From: a virus
Length of the DNA: 43,599 nucleotides
Strand: one strand, 5' to 3'
Virus record (IMG/VR): IMGVR_UViG_3300046449_000331
Coordinates: 1-43,599 of that record
Position 1 is the stretch's first letter, and the number at the start of each line of letters is the position of its first letter. The position numbers and the translations under genes are program-made. Under the pieces are notes generated by a model. It was not told the origin of the DNA, made no database searches, and saw only the letters and a program-made list of their open reading frames with translations. Positions 1 through 8,572 of this stretch are shown here, piece after piece.

Positions 1-346
1 CGACCAGATCATCGAGGTCGAATTCGGGGCCAATATCGCGCTGGATGCCGAAGTGATCAAACCCAACGGGCGCATCGCGGCCTATGGCTCTGCCAAGGTG
101 ATGGAACCGACGCTCCCCTTCCTGCCCCTGCTCTTTAAGGCGGTGACCATCGACATCATCCTCGTCTACCTGCTGACCGAGGCCGAACGTGCCCTCGCGA
201 TCAAGAAAACCCATCAAGCCTTGGCCGAAGGTGCGCTGCACTGCCCGGTCGAGCAGACATTCGCACTGTCAGACACGGTCAAAGCCCATGAAGCCGTCGA
301 AGCCGGTGCCCGCGCCGGTGCGATCTTGATCAACTGCGAAGGCTGA
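1..346 (+). CDS. Quinone oxidoreductase-like MDR protein, C-terminal part (cut by window edge)
   Basis: The frame is open from base 2 (DQIIEVEFG...) to a TGA at 344-346, so about 114 C-terminal residues are visible and the N-terminus lies outside the window. The segment GRIAAYGS, the hydrophobic stretch around LPLLFKAVTIDIILVYLL and the end AGARAGAILIN fit the C-terminal half of the medium-chain dehydrogenase/quinone oxidoreductase (zeta-crystallin-like) family, which uses NADPH to reduce quinones or enones. The GTG at 53 is internal and not the true start. It is a host gene outside the prophage. Family fit is good; the substrate cannot be told. Confidence 0.75.
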   Translation, partial: DQIIEVEFGANIALDAEVIKPNGRIAAYGSAKVMEPTLPFLPLLFKAVTIDIILVYLLTEAERALAIKKTHQALAEGALHCPVEQTFALSDTVKAHEAVEAGARAGAILINCEG

Positions 347-641
347 CAGCCCTAGCACGCGACACATACCGCCCCGTTGAAGCGAGGGAGGACGGCGGCG
401 GTGCGCCCCCACGTCCCCCCTTTCGCGCAATCACGTGTTAGCTCGGATGCACGATATCAGCAGCAAGACATACAGCGGCAATAGGCCCCCTGCGGCCGAG
501 CGACCCCGCTGATCCTCCCCAATAGAACACAGCCTGCTCTGCCCCAAACACGGCTCAAGAATAAATTCCGAGATTCTCCCCACTTTTTCTCCAGAAAGGT
601 ATTGCACCCCCCCGCACTCCGGACTAATTACGCCCACACGT
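347..641. other. Intergenic region between oxidoreductase and tRNA-Gln
   Basis: About 295 bases without a convincing gene. A 78-codon minus-strand frame (431-667) runs into the tRNA and is rejected. The only element I can support is the tRNA promoter at 602-630. No clear terminator hairpin with a T-run follows the oxidoreductase stop. Confidence 0.5.
602..630 (+). promoter_or_regulatory. Probable promoter of tRNA-Gln
   Basis: TTGCAC (602-607) and TAATTA (625-630) are separated by 17 bases and end 11 bases before the first base of the tRNA. Spacing and position are those of a sigma-70-type promoter starting transcription just upstream of the mature 5' end. Inferred from sequence only. Confidence 0.55.
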
Positions 642-716
642 TGGGATGTAGCCAAGTGGTAAGGCAACTGTTTTTGGTACAGTGTACCGTAGGTTCGAAT
701 CCTACCATCCCAGCCA
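642..716 (+). tRNA. tRNA-Gln (anticodon TTG)
   Basis: The acceptor stem TGGGATG (642-648) pairs with CATCCCA before G713, and CCA is encoded at 714-716. The D arm carries AAGTGGTAA. The anticodon stem ACTGT/ACAGT encloses the loop TTTTGGT, whose anticodon is TTG (674-676). The T arm contains GGTTCGAATCC. All parts fit a bacterial glutamine tRNA. The prophage begins 146 bases downstream but does not use the tRNA as attachment site: its ends show a 5-bp transposition duplication and no duplicated tRNA 3' end. Confidence 0.95.
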
Positions 717-857
717 CTTCACTTTAGATGAATAGCGTAAGCACTTGGCCCATCCGGTGGTGGTATTATTGCCCCCGTTTCCGCCCCAGCGTGATCGATA
801 CCCAAGCAGGCTAATCTTCGTTCTCGACGGGAGACAGAGGTGATGAGAGCTACCGGA

Positions 858-862
858 GATAG
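858..862. repeat. 5-bp target-site duplication, left copy (GATAG)
   Basis: GATAG lies directly before the first phage bases TG at 863. The same five bases follow the terminal CA at the other end (39716-39720). A 5-bp duplication is the hallmark of MuA-type transposition. Confidence 0.9.
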
Positions 863-892
863 TGTAGCGCGAAGAAAATGTTGGCAGAAAAA
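863..892 (+). repeat. Terminal inverted repeat, phage right end
   Basis: This end begins TGTAGCGCGAAGAAAATG and is the inverted partner of 39686-39715, which read inward begins TGTAGAGCGAAGGAAATG. The two match at 26 of 30 positions, differing at positions 6, 13, 19 and 29. By analogy with Mu this is an outermost transposase-binding site. It abuts the 19-bp subterminal repeat. Confidence 0.9.
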
Positions 893-911
893 CGAAGCTT
901 ATTTGTCAGCG
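893..911 (+). repeat. Subterminal 19-bp repeat, right-end copy
   Basis: CGAAGCTTATTTGTCAGCG differs by one base from 39558-39576 near the other end, in the same orientation on the plus strand. The two copies lie just inside the termini and nowhere else that I noticed. By analogy with the multiple MuA sites at Mu ends, they are candidate secondary transposase sites; this role is inferred. Confidence 0.65.
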
Positions 912-1045
912 CTTTTTGCGAGGCAACCAAAGCACGATACACCAGATACTCCTAGCACAGGTTGGGAACGGTTTTTTTGCTGGCCAAAAGTAACGTGCTG
1001 ATGAGGATGTGAGTGCCAGCTACTAATCCTCAATAAAACGAAAGA

Positions 1046-3901
1046 TTACCCACTGATCCGTCCAGCCATCATGTGACCTTTGTAGAAATGACCAGCCGCG
1101 TTAGGGTGCAGGCCGTCATATGAATGCTCCTGCATGTTCCACCGGTTGCGCGGGCCATGGCGATAGAAATCGTGCGTCGGGCATCCGAACACAGCGCCTG
1201 CGGCAAGGACGGCATCCGCATAATCGACAAGCGGTGTGGCCCCCAGCGTGCCATCATCGAAGTCTCGACTTCCCCCCATTGTGTAGCCGTAAATCCGCGT
1301 CGGGCTGAAGACGTGGATCATCGCCTTTCGGTTGCGTTTGCCGAGTTCATCGAGCAGGGACAGGATCGCACTGCTGGTATCGCGGACCGCGCTGATAGCC
1401 GTGCTGGCAACGGTTTGAGCAGCCCCGTCAACGGTCCATGAACCCGCGCTGCCCGCCGTAATTTTGGTCAGAGCGCGGATACCCTTGCCGACGATGAAAT
1501 CGCCAACCTGGAAAGGCCCGCCAGCAGAAACCGTCAAGGTGTTCCCAGAGATTGACCCCGTGCCCGTCACAAGCGCATTGACCCCCGGCGTACCGATCGG
1601 AGTTTGCGCGAAAGGTGTGCCGCTGTTGGCGAACGGCGTCAGCAGGTAGTCATTCACCCCCGCATCCACGACGATCAGATCGGCGTCAGTCTCGTAATCC
1701 TCAATCCGACTGTAGAGCTGCACCAGCGTGTTGCCACCATAGCCACGGTTGTAGATCTGGGCCAGTTGCAGCCTGCGGGCGGCTACAGATGGAGCGCCGT
1801 CCCGATAATATATATCCGCTGCCGTGATGCTATCCCCGACGAAAAGCGCCTTCTTCCCCTGCCAAGGATGGCCACGCATTTCATCACGGCCAACGGATGC
1901 GATTTGCCAATCAATCCCTTGGCGGTTGTATCCGTTAATTGCCACGTCTTTTAGGCGGGACACTTTGACATTTCGCGCCACCTCGACAGCGGTGCCGCCC
2001 GCAAGATGTGCGAAGCCAAGCTGCAAGCCTACATCCCAGCCTGTCAGATTAACGGCTGTGGTTGCCCATTCCATTTTGCGATTGAGCCGCCAACCATTCA
2101 AATAGTCACTTTGCGCCTCGGTTGTCATTGCCGTGCTTGAAACCGTTTGGCTTATATCAACCGAATATGTACCTGTGCCGCCGATACCAGATCCCAACGC
2201 TGTTACGGTCGTATCCGCAGCGGCACCCGTTGCGATCACGGACCCGACGCCAATGCTGCCCGTGCTGATGGCCGAGACGGTGAGCAAAGGCGGCACAGTC
2301 ATTTCACGGCTGGTCACGCTTTGCGCGATGTTGACGGTATAGGTCCCGACGCCGCCTGTCCCGGTGCCGAGTGCCGTGATCCGGGTTCCAGCAAAGATAC
2401 CCTGCCCGGTCACAATCGAACCGACCGCCAGAACAGCCGTGCCCGCGTCGGAAACCGTCAACGTGCCGTTGGTCGTGCCATTGGGCGTAATCGACCCTGT
2501 GAACGTGGCCTCCGGATCAATCTTGGCTGTCAGAGAGGCAGCAGCTCGCTTGTACTCGAAAAGGACAATATCATCGTCCTCGATTGTCGCTCTGATATCG
2601 TCGTTGATTGCCACACGCGCGGGGATATCCTCCCACCGGATAACGCCAACGGAACCAACGGCAGTCTGGTTCAAAAGTGTCGTGGTGGCCGAGCAATCAA
2701 AGACTGTGCCGACAAGGCTTGAAAGCCCCATCATCGTCACATTGCCGTCGCCGCTGTTGTAGCCGACAACCAAACCATAGAACGTACCTGAACCAGCTTT
2801 GAACTCGACCCGCTTGATGTTTGGGTCGAGCATCACTGTCGGAATAATGCCGTCGCCACCTCGACCAAGACGGACCGTTTCGTTTACGACCCGTGCTGTT
2901 TCTCCGCGACTGAAAGCAATATCGCCAGCTGTCAGACCACGCGCCGCTCCCAAGGCCACGGCCGCGCTGTTGGTTGCGTTGTCCTCGGTCTGCGCCTTGA
3001 GGCCTTCATACCCTGCCGCTGCCAGAAGTGTGTCTGACGCAACAGTTCGCGTGCCTGTTGTGATAAGCGCGAAACCAAGACGGGGCGTCTCGACCAAGTC
3101 GGCAACCCGGAACGATGGCAACCATGGCACGAATGTGCCAGTCGTGCCGCGATCAATCTCAAAGATGTAAAAGCCATCGCGGAGAGTGATCTGAACGCTG
3201 TCTGTGTCGGTGATCGCTGTTTGACCCCCGATAGGAATATCGGGGGAATAAGTGGCAAGCGTGCCGCCACTGGTCAGAGAGAATACACGCCCGAATGATG
3301 TCACCAAATCCAGAACAAGCATTGTGGTGCCGTCTGCCAGGTATCCCAGCGTAACAAACCGAACATAGGTGCCATTGGGCGCGGCCTCACGCTTGAATGT
3401 GACGCGGTTATAGGCCTCGTCAGCCAATGCCCAGCCATATCCAGATGCAAGGGTCAGTTGCAGGCGGTTGCTTGTCACTGCGGCGGTGACATTCGTGAGT
3501 GCGAAATCCCCGGCATCGGCAGCTTTTTGTATGAGACCTGTTGACGCAAGTGCGGCATCAATCGCTGTCTTATTTGGGTAGGTGTCAACGAACGTCGAAC
3601 TAGATGCATCAACACGCCTGAACAGGTCTAAATACCCACCTGTCACAGCGCTTTCAGCGGTGTAATAGGCACCGTCAGCAACGGCTGCACGTCCCGTCGC
3701 TTCGTCCGAATATATCACCCCACCTAAAACCGCCGCGTCTCTTCCAGAAGCAATGGCGTCAGCCAGAGGTCCAGCACCAAGCAACTGCTGAGACAGTACA
3801 AAAATACTAGCTACTGCAGTATTCCCGTCGCGATTGCCGATGACCTCATCGAGCATCCCTGCTTTGAACAAAGTGTTGGTTTTTACGCCGTTCTCAGACA
3901 T
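1046..3901 (-). CDS. Tail fibre/spike with C-terminal SGNH (GDSL) hydrolase domain
   Basis: The 951-aa last late gene sits at the usual place of the receptor-binding fibre. AGGAGG seven bases before the ATG supports the start. The N-terminal ~450 residues have no motif I recognise. Three degenerate Gly/Thr/Val-rich beta modules lie at about 466-533, 537-592 and 771-837, each ending in a Q(S/T)V(T/S)S-like sequence. The SGNH esterase domain begins near 683: GDSI (Ser691), the GG around 722, GVND (748-751) and DGLHPN (Asp929, His932). The third beta module lies inside this domain, between the GVND block and the Asp/His block. Such esterases on phage tails deacetylate surface polysaccharides; the substrate here is unknown. 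Confidence 0.85.
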   Translation of the reverse strand: MSENGVKTNTLFKAGMLDEVIGNRDGNTAVASIFVLSQQLLGAGPLADAIASGRDAAVLGGVIYSDEATGRAAVADGAYYTAESAVTGGYLDLFRRVDASSSTFVDTYPNKTAIDAALASTGLIQKAADAGDFALTNVTAAVTSNRLQLTLASGYGWALADEAYNRVTFKREAAPNGTYVRFVTLGYLADGTTMLVLDLVTSFGRVFSLTSGGTLATYSPDIPIGGQTAITDTDSVQITLRDGFYIFEIDRGTTGTFVPWLPSFRVADLVETPRLGFALITTGTRTVASDTLLAAAGYEGLKAQTEDNATNSAAVALGAARGLTAGDIAFSRGETARVVNETVRLGRGGDGIIPTVMLDPNIKRVEFKAGSGTFYGLVVGYNSGDGNVTMMGLSSLVGTVFDCSATTTLLNQTAVGSVGVIRWEDIPARVAINDDIRATIEDDDIVLFEYKRAAASLTAKIDPEATFTGSITPNGTTNGTLTVSDAGTAVLAVGSIVTGQGIFAGTRITALGTGTGGVGTYTVNIAQSVTSREMTVPPLLTVSAISTGSIGVGSVIATGAAADTTVTALGSGIGGTGTYSVDISQTVSSTAMTTEAQSDYLNGWRLNRKMEWATTAVNLTGWDVGLQLGFAHLAGGTAVEVARNVKVSRLKDVAINGYNRQGIDWQIASVGRDEMRGHPWQGKKALFVGDSITAADIYYRDGAPSVAARRLQLAQIYNRGYGGNTLVQLYSRIEDYETDADLIVVDAGVNDYLLTPFANSGTPFAQTPIGTPGVNALVTGTGSISGNTLTVSAGGPFQVGDFIVGKGIRALTKITAGSAGSWTVDGAAQTVASTAISAVRDTSSAILSLLDELGKRNRKAMIHVFSPTRIYGYTMGGSRDFDDGTLGATPLVDYADAVLAAGAVFGCPTHDFYRHGPRNRWNMQEHSYDGLHPNAAGHFYKGHMMAGRISG

Positions 3902-3910
3902 TTCGACCTC

Positions 3911-6900
3911 CTAGAAGATGGTTGTTTCGAAAGGACCGGATACCGGCCCCGCGATGTTTTCGTCATTCTGTGGCTCGACCCAATAGTCCCAAGCCCCGGC
4001 ATCGACGCATGTGGCTGTTTCAAGAAATACAATCAGGTCATCGATCGCGCCGTCGAAGGCTGAGGCCGCGTCGATTGCGAATTCTGTGTTGCCACTGACC
4101 GCAGCCAAACGGCCTAGGACCAACCCCGCCGAGGCGACGGCAACGCCACCCACGTCAGTACCACCGGTCAGGCGCGGGGTGACTGTACCGGCAACGAAAT
4201 CAGTGACGGTGAAGGCCGTGCGATACGTTTTGCCTGCGTCCAGGCTCAGCGCCTGAGAGAGCGCCCCGGCCGTGCCAGGGACGTGGGTCGCTACACCATC
4301 TGCGATCGTCCAGCCATCTCCCGGCGTCCAAGCCGCACCAGAATTGAAAGCGCTGTCAGTGATGAGGTTGGTGCGTGTGCCGTCGCCATCGACGTAGGAA
4401 ACTGTTGAGCCAGCAGCGACGAGGATTGGCAAGCCAACTGCATGGGTCTCACGGTCCAGAGGATTGCCCGCAGGGACGCGGTAGATCTGAATTTGGGATG
4501 GTGCACCCGCAGTTGGTACAGATATTGTCAGCGTTGCGTAGCCAAGCACGCCCATCACGGTGACGGCATCGTTAGCTAGGGCCGGTGGGATCGCAGGATC
4601 GTTGCCACCCACTGTGATCGACGCGATGTCGGTGTAGTCTCCCGGCGTGGTCGAAGCCAAGGCACGCCCGCGGAGCTCAACCTGATCTGTGGCTGAATAG
4701 ACGTCCAGGGACGCGCCAGCTGAAGCTGCTGGAATGACGACCGTTGTCCAAGTGCTGGCCCCCTGAAGGCGATGATCCAGCTCGAACTCCGTGACGCCAG
4801 CCGTCGAGCCGGTTCCAGGGCGAAGGATAACTTCGAGGCCATCCGGATCCCCCGTCCCGGCAACGCCACTGGCGATCGAGACGAACACCGGAACCGCCGG
4901 GACCGCAGCTGCCAAGTCAACCTCTGCACCAACACGGCCGTCCCATGTGGGTGGCTCTTCAGCATCTGTCAGAGTGTCGATTTCCGGCGCTGCGGCGACC
5001 ATCAGGATGCGCGCCTGGAAGTCTTCCGCGGCCTCTATGCCTCTCACCCGCAAGGCGAGACTTTCCGTCGCGATTGGGCCGATGTGTATGGCCTCACCAA
5101 CACTTGGCAAAGGCCCGGCACCGGTCAGCAACAAAGCATCGGAAGGCTCGGATGAATTAGCGATAGGTCTTACAACGGAGGCCCCGATCACGTCTTCCGG
5201 ATCAGCAAACGTCCGGAACCGAACCCCAAAGTTCTCACCCGCCAAGACCTCCTCATCGATCTCGACCAGATTGCCAGTGACGGAGGTGACACGTGCCGCC
5301 ACCAGTGTCCGGCTGAGCACGTCAAAGCTGCCCATCACCAGATCCCCACGCGTGACAACGCGGGCACGGCCGGACTGCATGGCAGAGAAGCTGTCTGCCC
5401 GATATTGCAGCTCGTACATCCGGCGGCGCGCTTCAATCCAGATTTCATCGGGATCGGTCTTGCCGGGCAGCTCAATCGCTTCTGTCAGATTGATCGGGCC
5501 TTCGTGACCAGGCCAAGGCACAATGCGCTCGGCTTGCACATAGTCGTTGGTTTCATCCAAGAACGTGATCCGCATGCCGTCCGGTGCATCGAAGTAAGAT
5601 CGGGACCATTCGAACTGATCACTATTGCGCGGGTTGATGTGGTCGATGACCAACGTCTCTGGCCGGTCGATCACGACACCCCATTTGATGCCATCATGGT
5701 GGGGCGTCGCGCGGCCAGCAGCACAGATCGCGTTGAGCATCTCGCCCAGGGCTTCCTGCGTGTCATGAACACGATCGTATTTCAGGCCTTTCGAGACACA
5801 CCAGTCGTGCCAATCGGCGATCTGATCCATATCGATCTCTGCGGTCGATGCCGGATAGGGGTTCTGTGGGCCCGTGAGCGCTGCCAGATAGGCTGTCGCC
5901 GGTGTTCTGCCGTACCCCAGCACCCATTCATCATCGACGCGCACCTGTGCCTCCCGCTCGATCAGCGCGTTGAACGCATTGAGAGGCCCGCTGAGTTGAT
6001 AGGTTGCGCGCACGCGGATCGCTGCGAAGGCAACCGGCTTATCAAGGTTGATCGGATATTCGGGTCGGACCGACTGGACGGCGGACAGCACGACCTTGTC
6101 AGATACCTGCGTGCTGAGGTTGTCCTCAGAAAGACGGGTCACTTCGATCTGCCAACGGCCACGGGTTGGCAAAGCCCAGCTATGCTGACGCAGGAAACTT
6201 TCCTGCTTTGCCGCATTCACGTTCAGTGTCACGACGTCAGTCCAGACGCCGACCCCGTTCAGCCGCGCCCTTATCCGAACGGAGACGCTATAGCCATTCA
6301 AACGCCCTTTATCGTCGATTGAAAACAGCCCCCCTGGAAAGCCGAGAATGACAGAAGCGCGCGCAGCATTGGTCGAGGTGAACCGAATGACCGGGGTCTC
6401 AATGCTGGGGCCTGGCACAACTTCACCATCCACACCGCGCGGTAGAGGCCGGACCAGTTCAGCCCCGTCATTTTCCTGAAGGACCTGCTCCGGATAAAGT
6501 GTCAGCGGGCCGTCGCCTTCGCGGCCTTCCCGGATCTCGACATCGATGTCCTCAAAATCTTCGATCGACGTGTCGCCGATCCGCAGATCGGAGATCCGTA
6601 ACGGACCATATCCAAAGCAGAACAGTGCACGGACGTACTGATCATCCCCAACCACTTCGGTGTAGGTCTGGGCGGCGAAGGGCGGTGCATAGCGATGCTT
6701 GCCCACTGCGAAGGGAATGGGGGAACCTGGGCGCAGCTCGTTGCGCCATCCTTCAATCCGATAGACGTTCTTCTTCTCGAGCGCATCCGGCGTCTGGACC
6801 GGAATGAGTGCGTTGACCAGCAGTTGCCCCACGATGCTCAGACCGGCACCGACAAGTGCAATTCCGATTTTGCTGGTGACGCCAAGGAAGCCAGCAACAG

Positions 6901-7219
6901 CGGGGGCAAAGGCCAGCGCAGCGACGGATACGACTGCCAGGAGCACGGACCGCAAAGCGTTCTTACCAGGGATTGTTCTGATCACCACATGCGTGCCCGC
7001 AGTCGGTCTCATCTGCGACCAGTATTTCTCCTCAGCAACGGACGCGCCACGGTCGTTGACCAGAATCACGCGCAACAGTCCGGATGCCGGACGGGCATGC
7101 GGCAAAGCCTGCGTGACAATTTCGTCGATCGTCAGCCCAGGTGGCACGTCAAGCGATACCCGCGCCATACCGGGATCGAAGAGCGGTGCTGCCATCACCG
7201 AGACGTCTGAAGCGCTCAT
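3911..7219 (-). CDS. Tail tip/host-specificity protein (TipJ, lambda J-like)
   Basis: At 1102 aa this is the central tail-tip protein expected after the NlpC/P60 gene. Hydrophobic segments near residues 90-165 are followed by a region typical of J proteins (YRIEGWRNELRPGSPIPFAVGKHRYAP, then YVRALFCFGYGPLRISDLRIGDTSIEDF), where the distal tail hub contacts tape measure and fibre. The C-terminal third is rich in fibronectin-like beta segments, as expected for receptor-binding or fibre-attachment parts. The ATG overlaps the end of the peptidase gene, and the fibre gene follows after 9 bases. Family assignment is firm; the receptor is unknown. Confidence 0.88.
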   Translation of the reverse strand: MSASDVSVMAAPLFDPGMARVSLDVPPGLTIDEIVTQALPHARPASGLLRVILVNDRGASVAEEKYWSQMRPTAGTHVVIRTIPGKNALRSVLLAVVSVAALAFAPAVAGFLGVTSKIGIALVGAGLSIVGQLLVNALIPVQTPDALEKKNVYRIEGWRNELRPGSPIPFAVGKHRYAPPFAAQTYTEVVGDDQYVRALFCFGYGPLRISDLRIGDTSIEDFEDIDVEIREGREGDGPLTLYPEQVLQENDGAELVRPLPRGVDGEVVPGPSIETPVIRFTSTNAARASVILGFPGGLFSIDDKGRLNGYSVSVRIRARLNGVGVWTDVVTLNVNAAKQESFLRQHSWALPTRGRWQIEVTRLSEDNLSTQVSDKVVLSAVQSVRPEYPINLDKPVAFAAIRVRATYQLSGPLNAFNALIEREAQVRVDDEWVLGYGRTPATAYLAALTGPQNPYPASTAEIDMDQIADWHDWCVSKGLKYDRVHDTQEALGEMLNAICAAGRATPHHDGIKWGVVIDRPETLVIDHINPRNSDQFEWSRSYFDAPDGMRITFLDETNDYVQAERIVPWPGHEGPINLTEAIELPGKTDPDEIWIEARRRMYELQYRADSFSAMQSGRARVVTRGDLVMGSFDVLSRTLVAARVTSVTGNLVEIDEEVLAGENFGVRFRTFADPEDVIGASVVRPIANSSEPSDALLLTGAGPLPSVGEAIHIGPIATESLALRVRGIEAAEDFQARILMVAAAPEIDTLTDAEEPPTWDGRVGAEVDLAAAVPAVPVFVSIASGVAGTGDPDGLEVILRPGTGSTAGVTEFELDHRLQGASTWTTVVIPAASAGASLDVYSATDQVELRGRALASTTPGDYTDIASITVGGNDPAIPPALANDAVTVMGVLGYATLTISVPTAGAPSQIQIYRVPAGNPLDRETHAVGLPILVAAGSTVSYVDGDGTRTNLITDSAFNSGAAWTPGDGWTIADGVATHVPGTAGALSQALSLDAGKTYRTAFTVTDFVAGTVTPRLTGGTDVGGVAVASAGLVLGRLAAVSGNTEFAIDAASAFDGAIDDLIVFLETATCVDAGAWDYWVEPQNDENIAGPVSGPFETTIF

Positions 7220-7632
7220 GAAGCCTCCTTCAAACCGGCTGTAAACCGGAATATTCCTGCAAGGCGACGGTGCCAGCGGGGCGAGAGGTAGTCCTCGTGC
7301 TTGGCCTGGTCTTCGGTGGCCATATGCAGCATCACGCCGGGCCGCACGTAAATCCCGACGTGGCTTTCAAGACGGCCATGCCGAAACAGCAGGAGATCGA
7401 ACGCCATCGGCTCTTCAACAAGCGACCAGATCGATGTGGCAGTCTCTTTGCCGATCAGCGAAGCGACCTCGGCTTGCTCCTCGGCGCTGACATATCCATC
7501 CCGATAGTCGGGCAGAGTCAGACCAAGTTCGGCCTGATAAACTACCTTGGCCAGTCCCCAGCAATCGCATCCGGTGACAGACCGGCCGAGGTCTTGGTAA
7601 GGGATCCCGACATACGTGTTTGACCAGCTCAT
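7216..7632 (-). CDS. NlpC/P60-type tail peptidase
   Basis: The 138-aa protein has the NlpC/P60 signature GCDCWGL with the catalytic Cys at about residue 24 and a His in SHVGIY at about residue 91. In siphophages and gene transfer agents this protein sits at the tail tip and cleaves peptidoglycan during DNA entry, like the peptidase half of lambda K. It overlaps its neighbours at both ends (stop of the DUF1833 gene and ATG of TipJ), which shows tight translational coupling in the tail-tip operon. There is no JAB domain, so it is the short form. Confidence 0.85.
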   Translation of the reverse strand: MSWSNTYVGIPYQDLGRSVTGCDCWGLAKVVYQAELGLTLPDYRDGYVSAEEQAEVASLIGKETATSIWSLVEEPMAFDLLLFRHGRLESHVGIYVRPGVMLHMATEDQAKHEDYLSPRWHRRLAGIFRFTAGLKEAS

Positions 7633-8153
7633 CGAAACAGTCCCGGAAAGCGGTCTTTGGTGAAGCGATCCATGGGAACGCTTTCTTCCTCGACCGGCGC
7701 ACGGCTCACCTGAAGGCTGACCGACCCCGCGTTGCCATCAGCCGAGACCATCACCATCCCGCGAAACTCGACCTCAACGAGATCCGGAGACCCTGCCAGG
7801 ACAACGGCCATATGGACGGTCGGACGGTCGGTAAAAGACCGAAGCAGCGCGGCGATGTCGCTGTCCACATTCTCAACCACAATGTTGGCGGCCGCCGGGG
7901 CATCTTCCAGATCGCTTGGAATATCCGTCGACGCGAGAATGAACAGAAAGGGCTCATTGACTGGGTCACTGTCCATCCAGGTGGACCGCGTTCCATACAT
8001 TAAAGGATCAACCCAAAGCCGCTCGGTCGGATCCGTCGAAAGGCGGACAGGTGCGTCAAGCTCCGGATGCTCGATCATGATCAGCGCGATCTCGATCTCG
8101 GCCGTGGTGGGCGCGTCAAAGGCTGTGCGCGCGTTGAGGGAGACCCGTCTCAT
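7629..8153 (-). CDS. DUF1833 family minor tail protein
   Basis: The 174-aa protein starting MRRVSLNARTAFDAP matches the DUF1833 pattern: an N-terminal LNARTAF block, HPELDAPVRLSTDPTE, a central PAAANIVVENVD segment and the end FTKDRFPGLF. DUF1833 proteins occupy the place of minor tail protein L before NlpC/P60 and are thought to form the distal tail ring. I chose the ATG at 8153 because it overlaps the preceding stop (ATGA); the frame is open further upstream, but that part only shadows the preceding gene. Confidence 0.8.
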   Translation of the reverse strand: MRRVSLNARTAFDAPTTAEIEIALIMIEHPELDAPVRLSTDPTERLWVDPLMYGTRSTWMDSDPVNEPFLFILASTDIPSDLEDAPAAANIVVENVDSDIAALLRSFTDRPTVHMAVVLAGSPDLVEVEFRGMVMVSADGNAGSVSLQVSRAPVEEESVPMDRFTKDRFPGLFR

Positions 8154-8572
8154 GGCATCACCGTCACAGAAAACGCGATGACGAACCGAATGCCCCGGAT
8201 GCTTTGTACCGGCGTCTCTTCTCCGAACAGGCAGAGCCACTGGGCAGAGAGCAGGATTGGAAAGCCGTCGTTGGTCAGCAAGGGGCTGCCAGACGCGTCA
8301 AGCAGTGGCCAGCCATCGGTCATAGGATCGGGCATCCAGAAGGGCAAGCTGCCGAACTTCGTCTCGTACTCATAGAACCCGTCGAAGACGGCTTTGAGGC
8401 TGCGCGGCACGTCGATCGACAACGTGACCGTGCGCGCGACACTGGACCAGCGCCGACGATAGCCTGGGGGGCCTGTCTCGGTCGGCTTGCGCAGACGGGG
8501 ATCGTTGATCTGGACCTGAAGGTCTTCTCGCTGGGGTCTGGGCAGATCCATTGGCCATGTCGGAACGCTCAT
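8150..8572 (-). CDS. Minor tail protein between tape measure and DUF1833 gene
   Basis: The 140-aa protein has Trp/Pro-rich ends (MSVPTWPMDLPRPQ) and a core with LPFWMPDPMTDGWPLL. I do not recognise a named domain with certainty. Position directly after the tape measure and before the DUF1833 gene matches lambda M-type distal tail proteins. The ATG overlaps the stop of the tape-measure gene and its own stop overlaps the next ATG, so it is translationally coupled on both sides. Confidence 0.65.
   Translation of the reverse strand: MSVPTWPMDLPRPQREDLQVQINDPRLRKPTETGPPGYRRRWSSVARTVTLSIDVPRSLKAVFDGFYEYETKFGSLPFWMPDPMTDGWPLLDASGSPLLTNDGFPILLSAQWLCLFGEETPVQSIRGIRFVIAFSVTVMP

Larger units (their letters stand above)
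717..1045. other. Host spacer plus right-end region of the prophage
   Basis: Host DNA runs from 717 to 862, including the target duplication; phage DNA begins at 863. No gene is supported. The phage part holds the terminal inverted repeat (863-892), the subterminal 19-bp site (893-911) and about 130 bases with no recognised element before the stop codon of the tail-fibre gene at 1046. No DNA-modification (mom-like) gene lies at this end. Confidence 0.6.

Noticed and set aside
431-667. 78-codon minus-strand frame left of the prophage
   Set aside because: It runs into the tRNA and its promoter and has no coding features.
642-863. tRNA-Gln as integrase attachment site
   Set aside because: There is no tyrosine or serine integrase, no repeated tRNA 3' end at the other boundary, and a 5-bp duplication fits random transposition.
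5405-6322. 305-codon plus-strand frame opposite TipJ
   Set aside because: Shadow of the tail-tip gene in high-G+C DNA.
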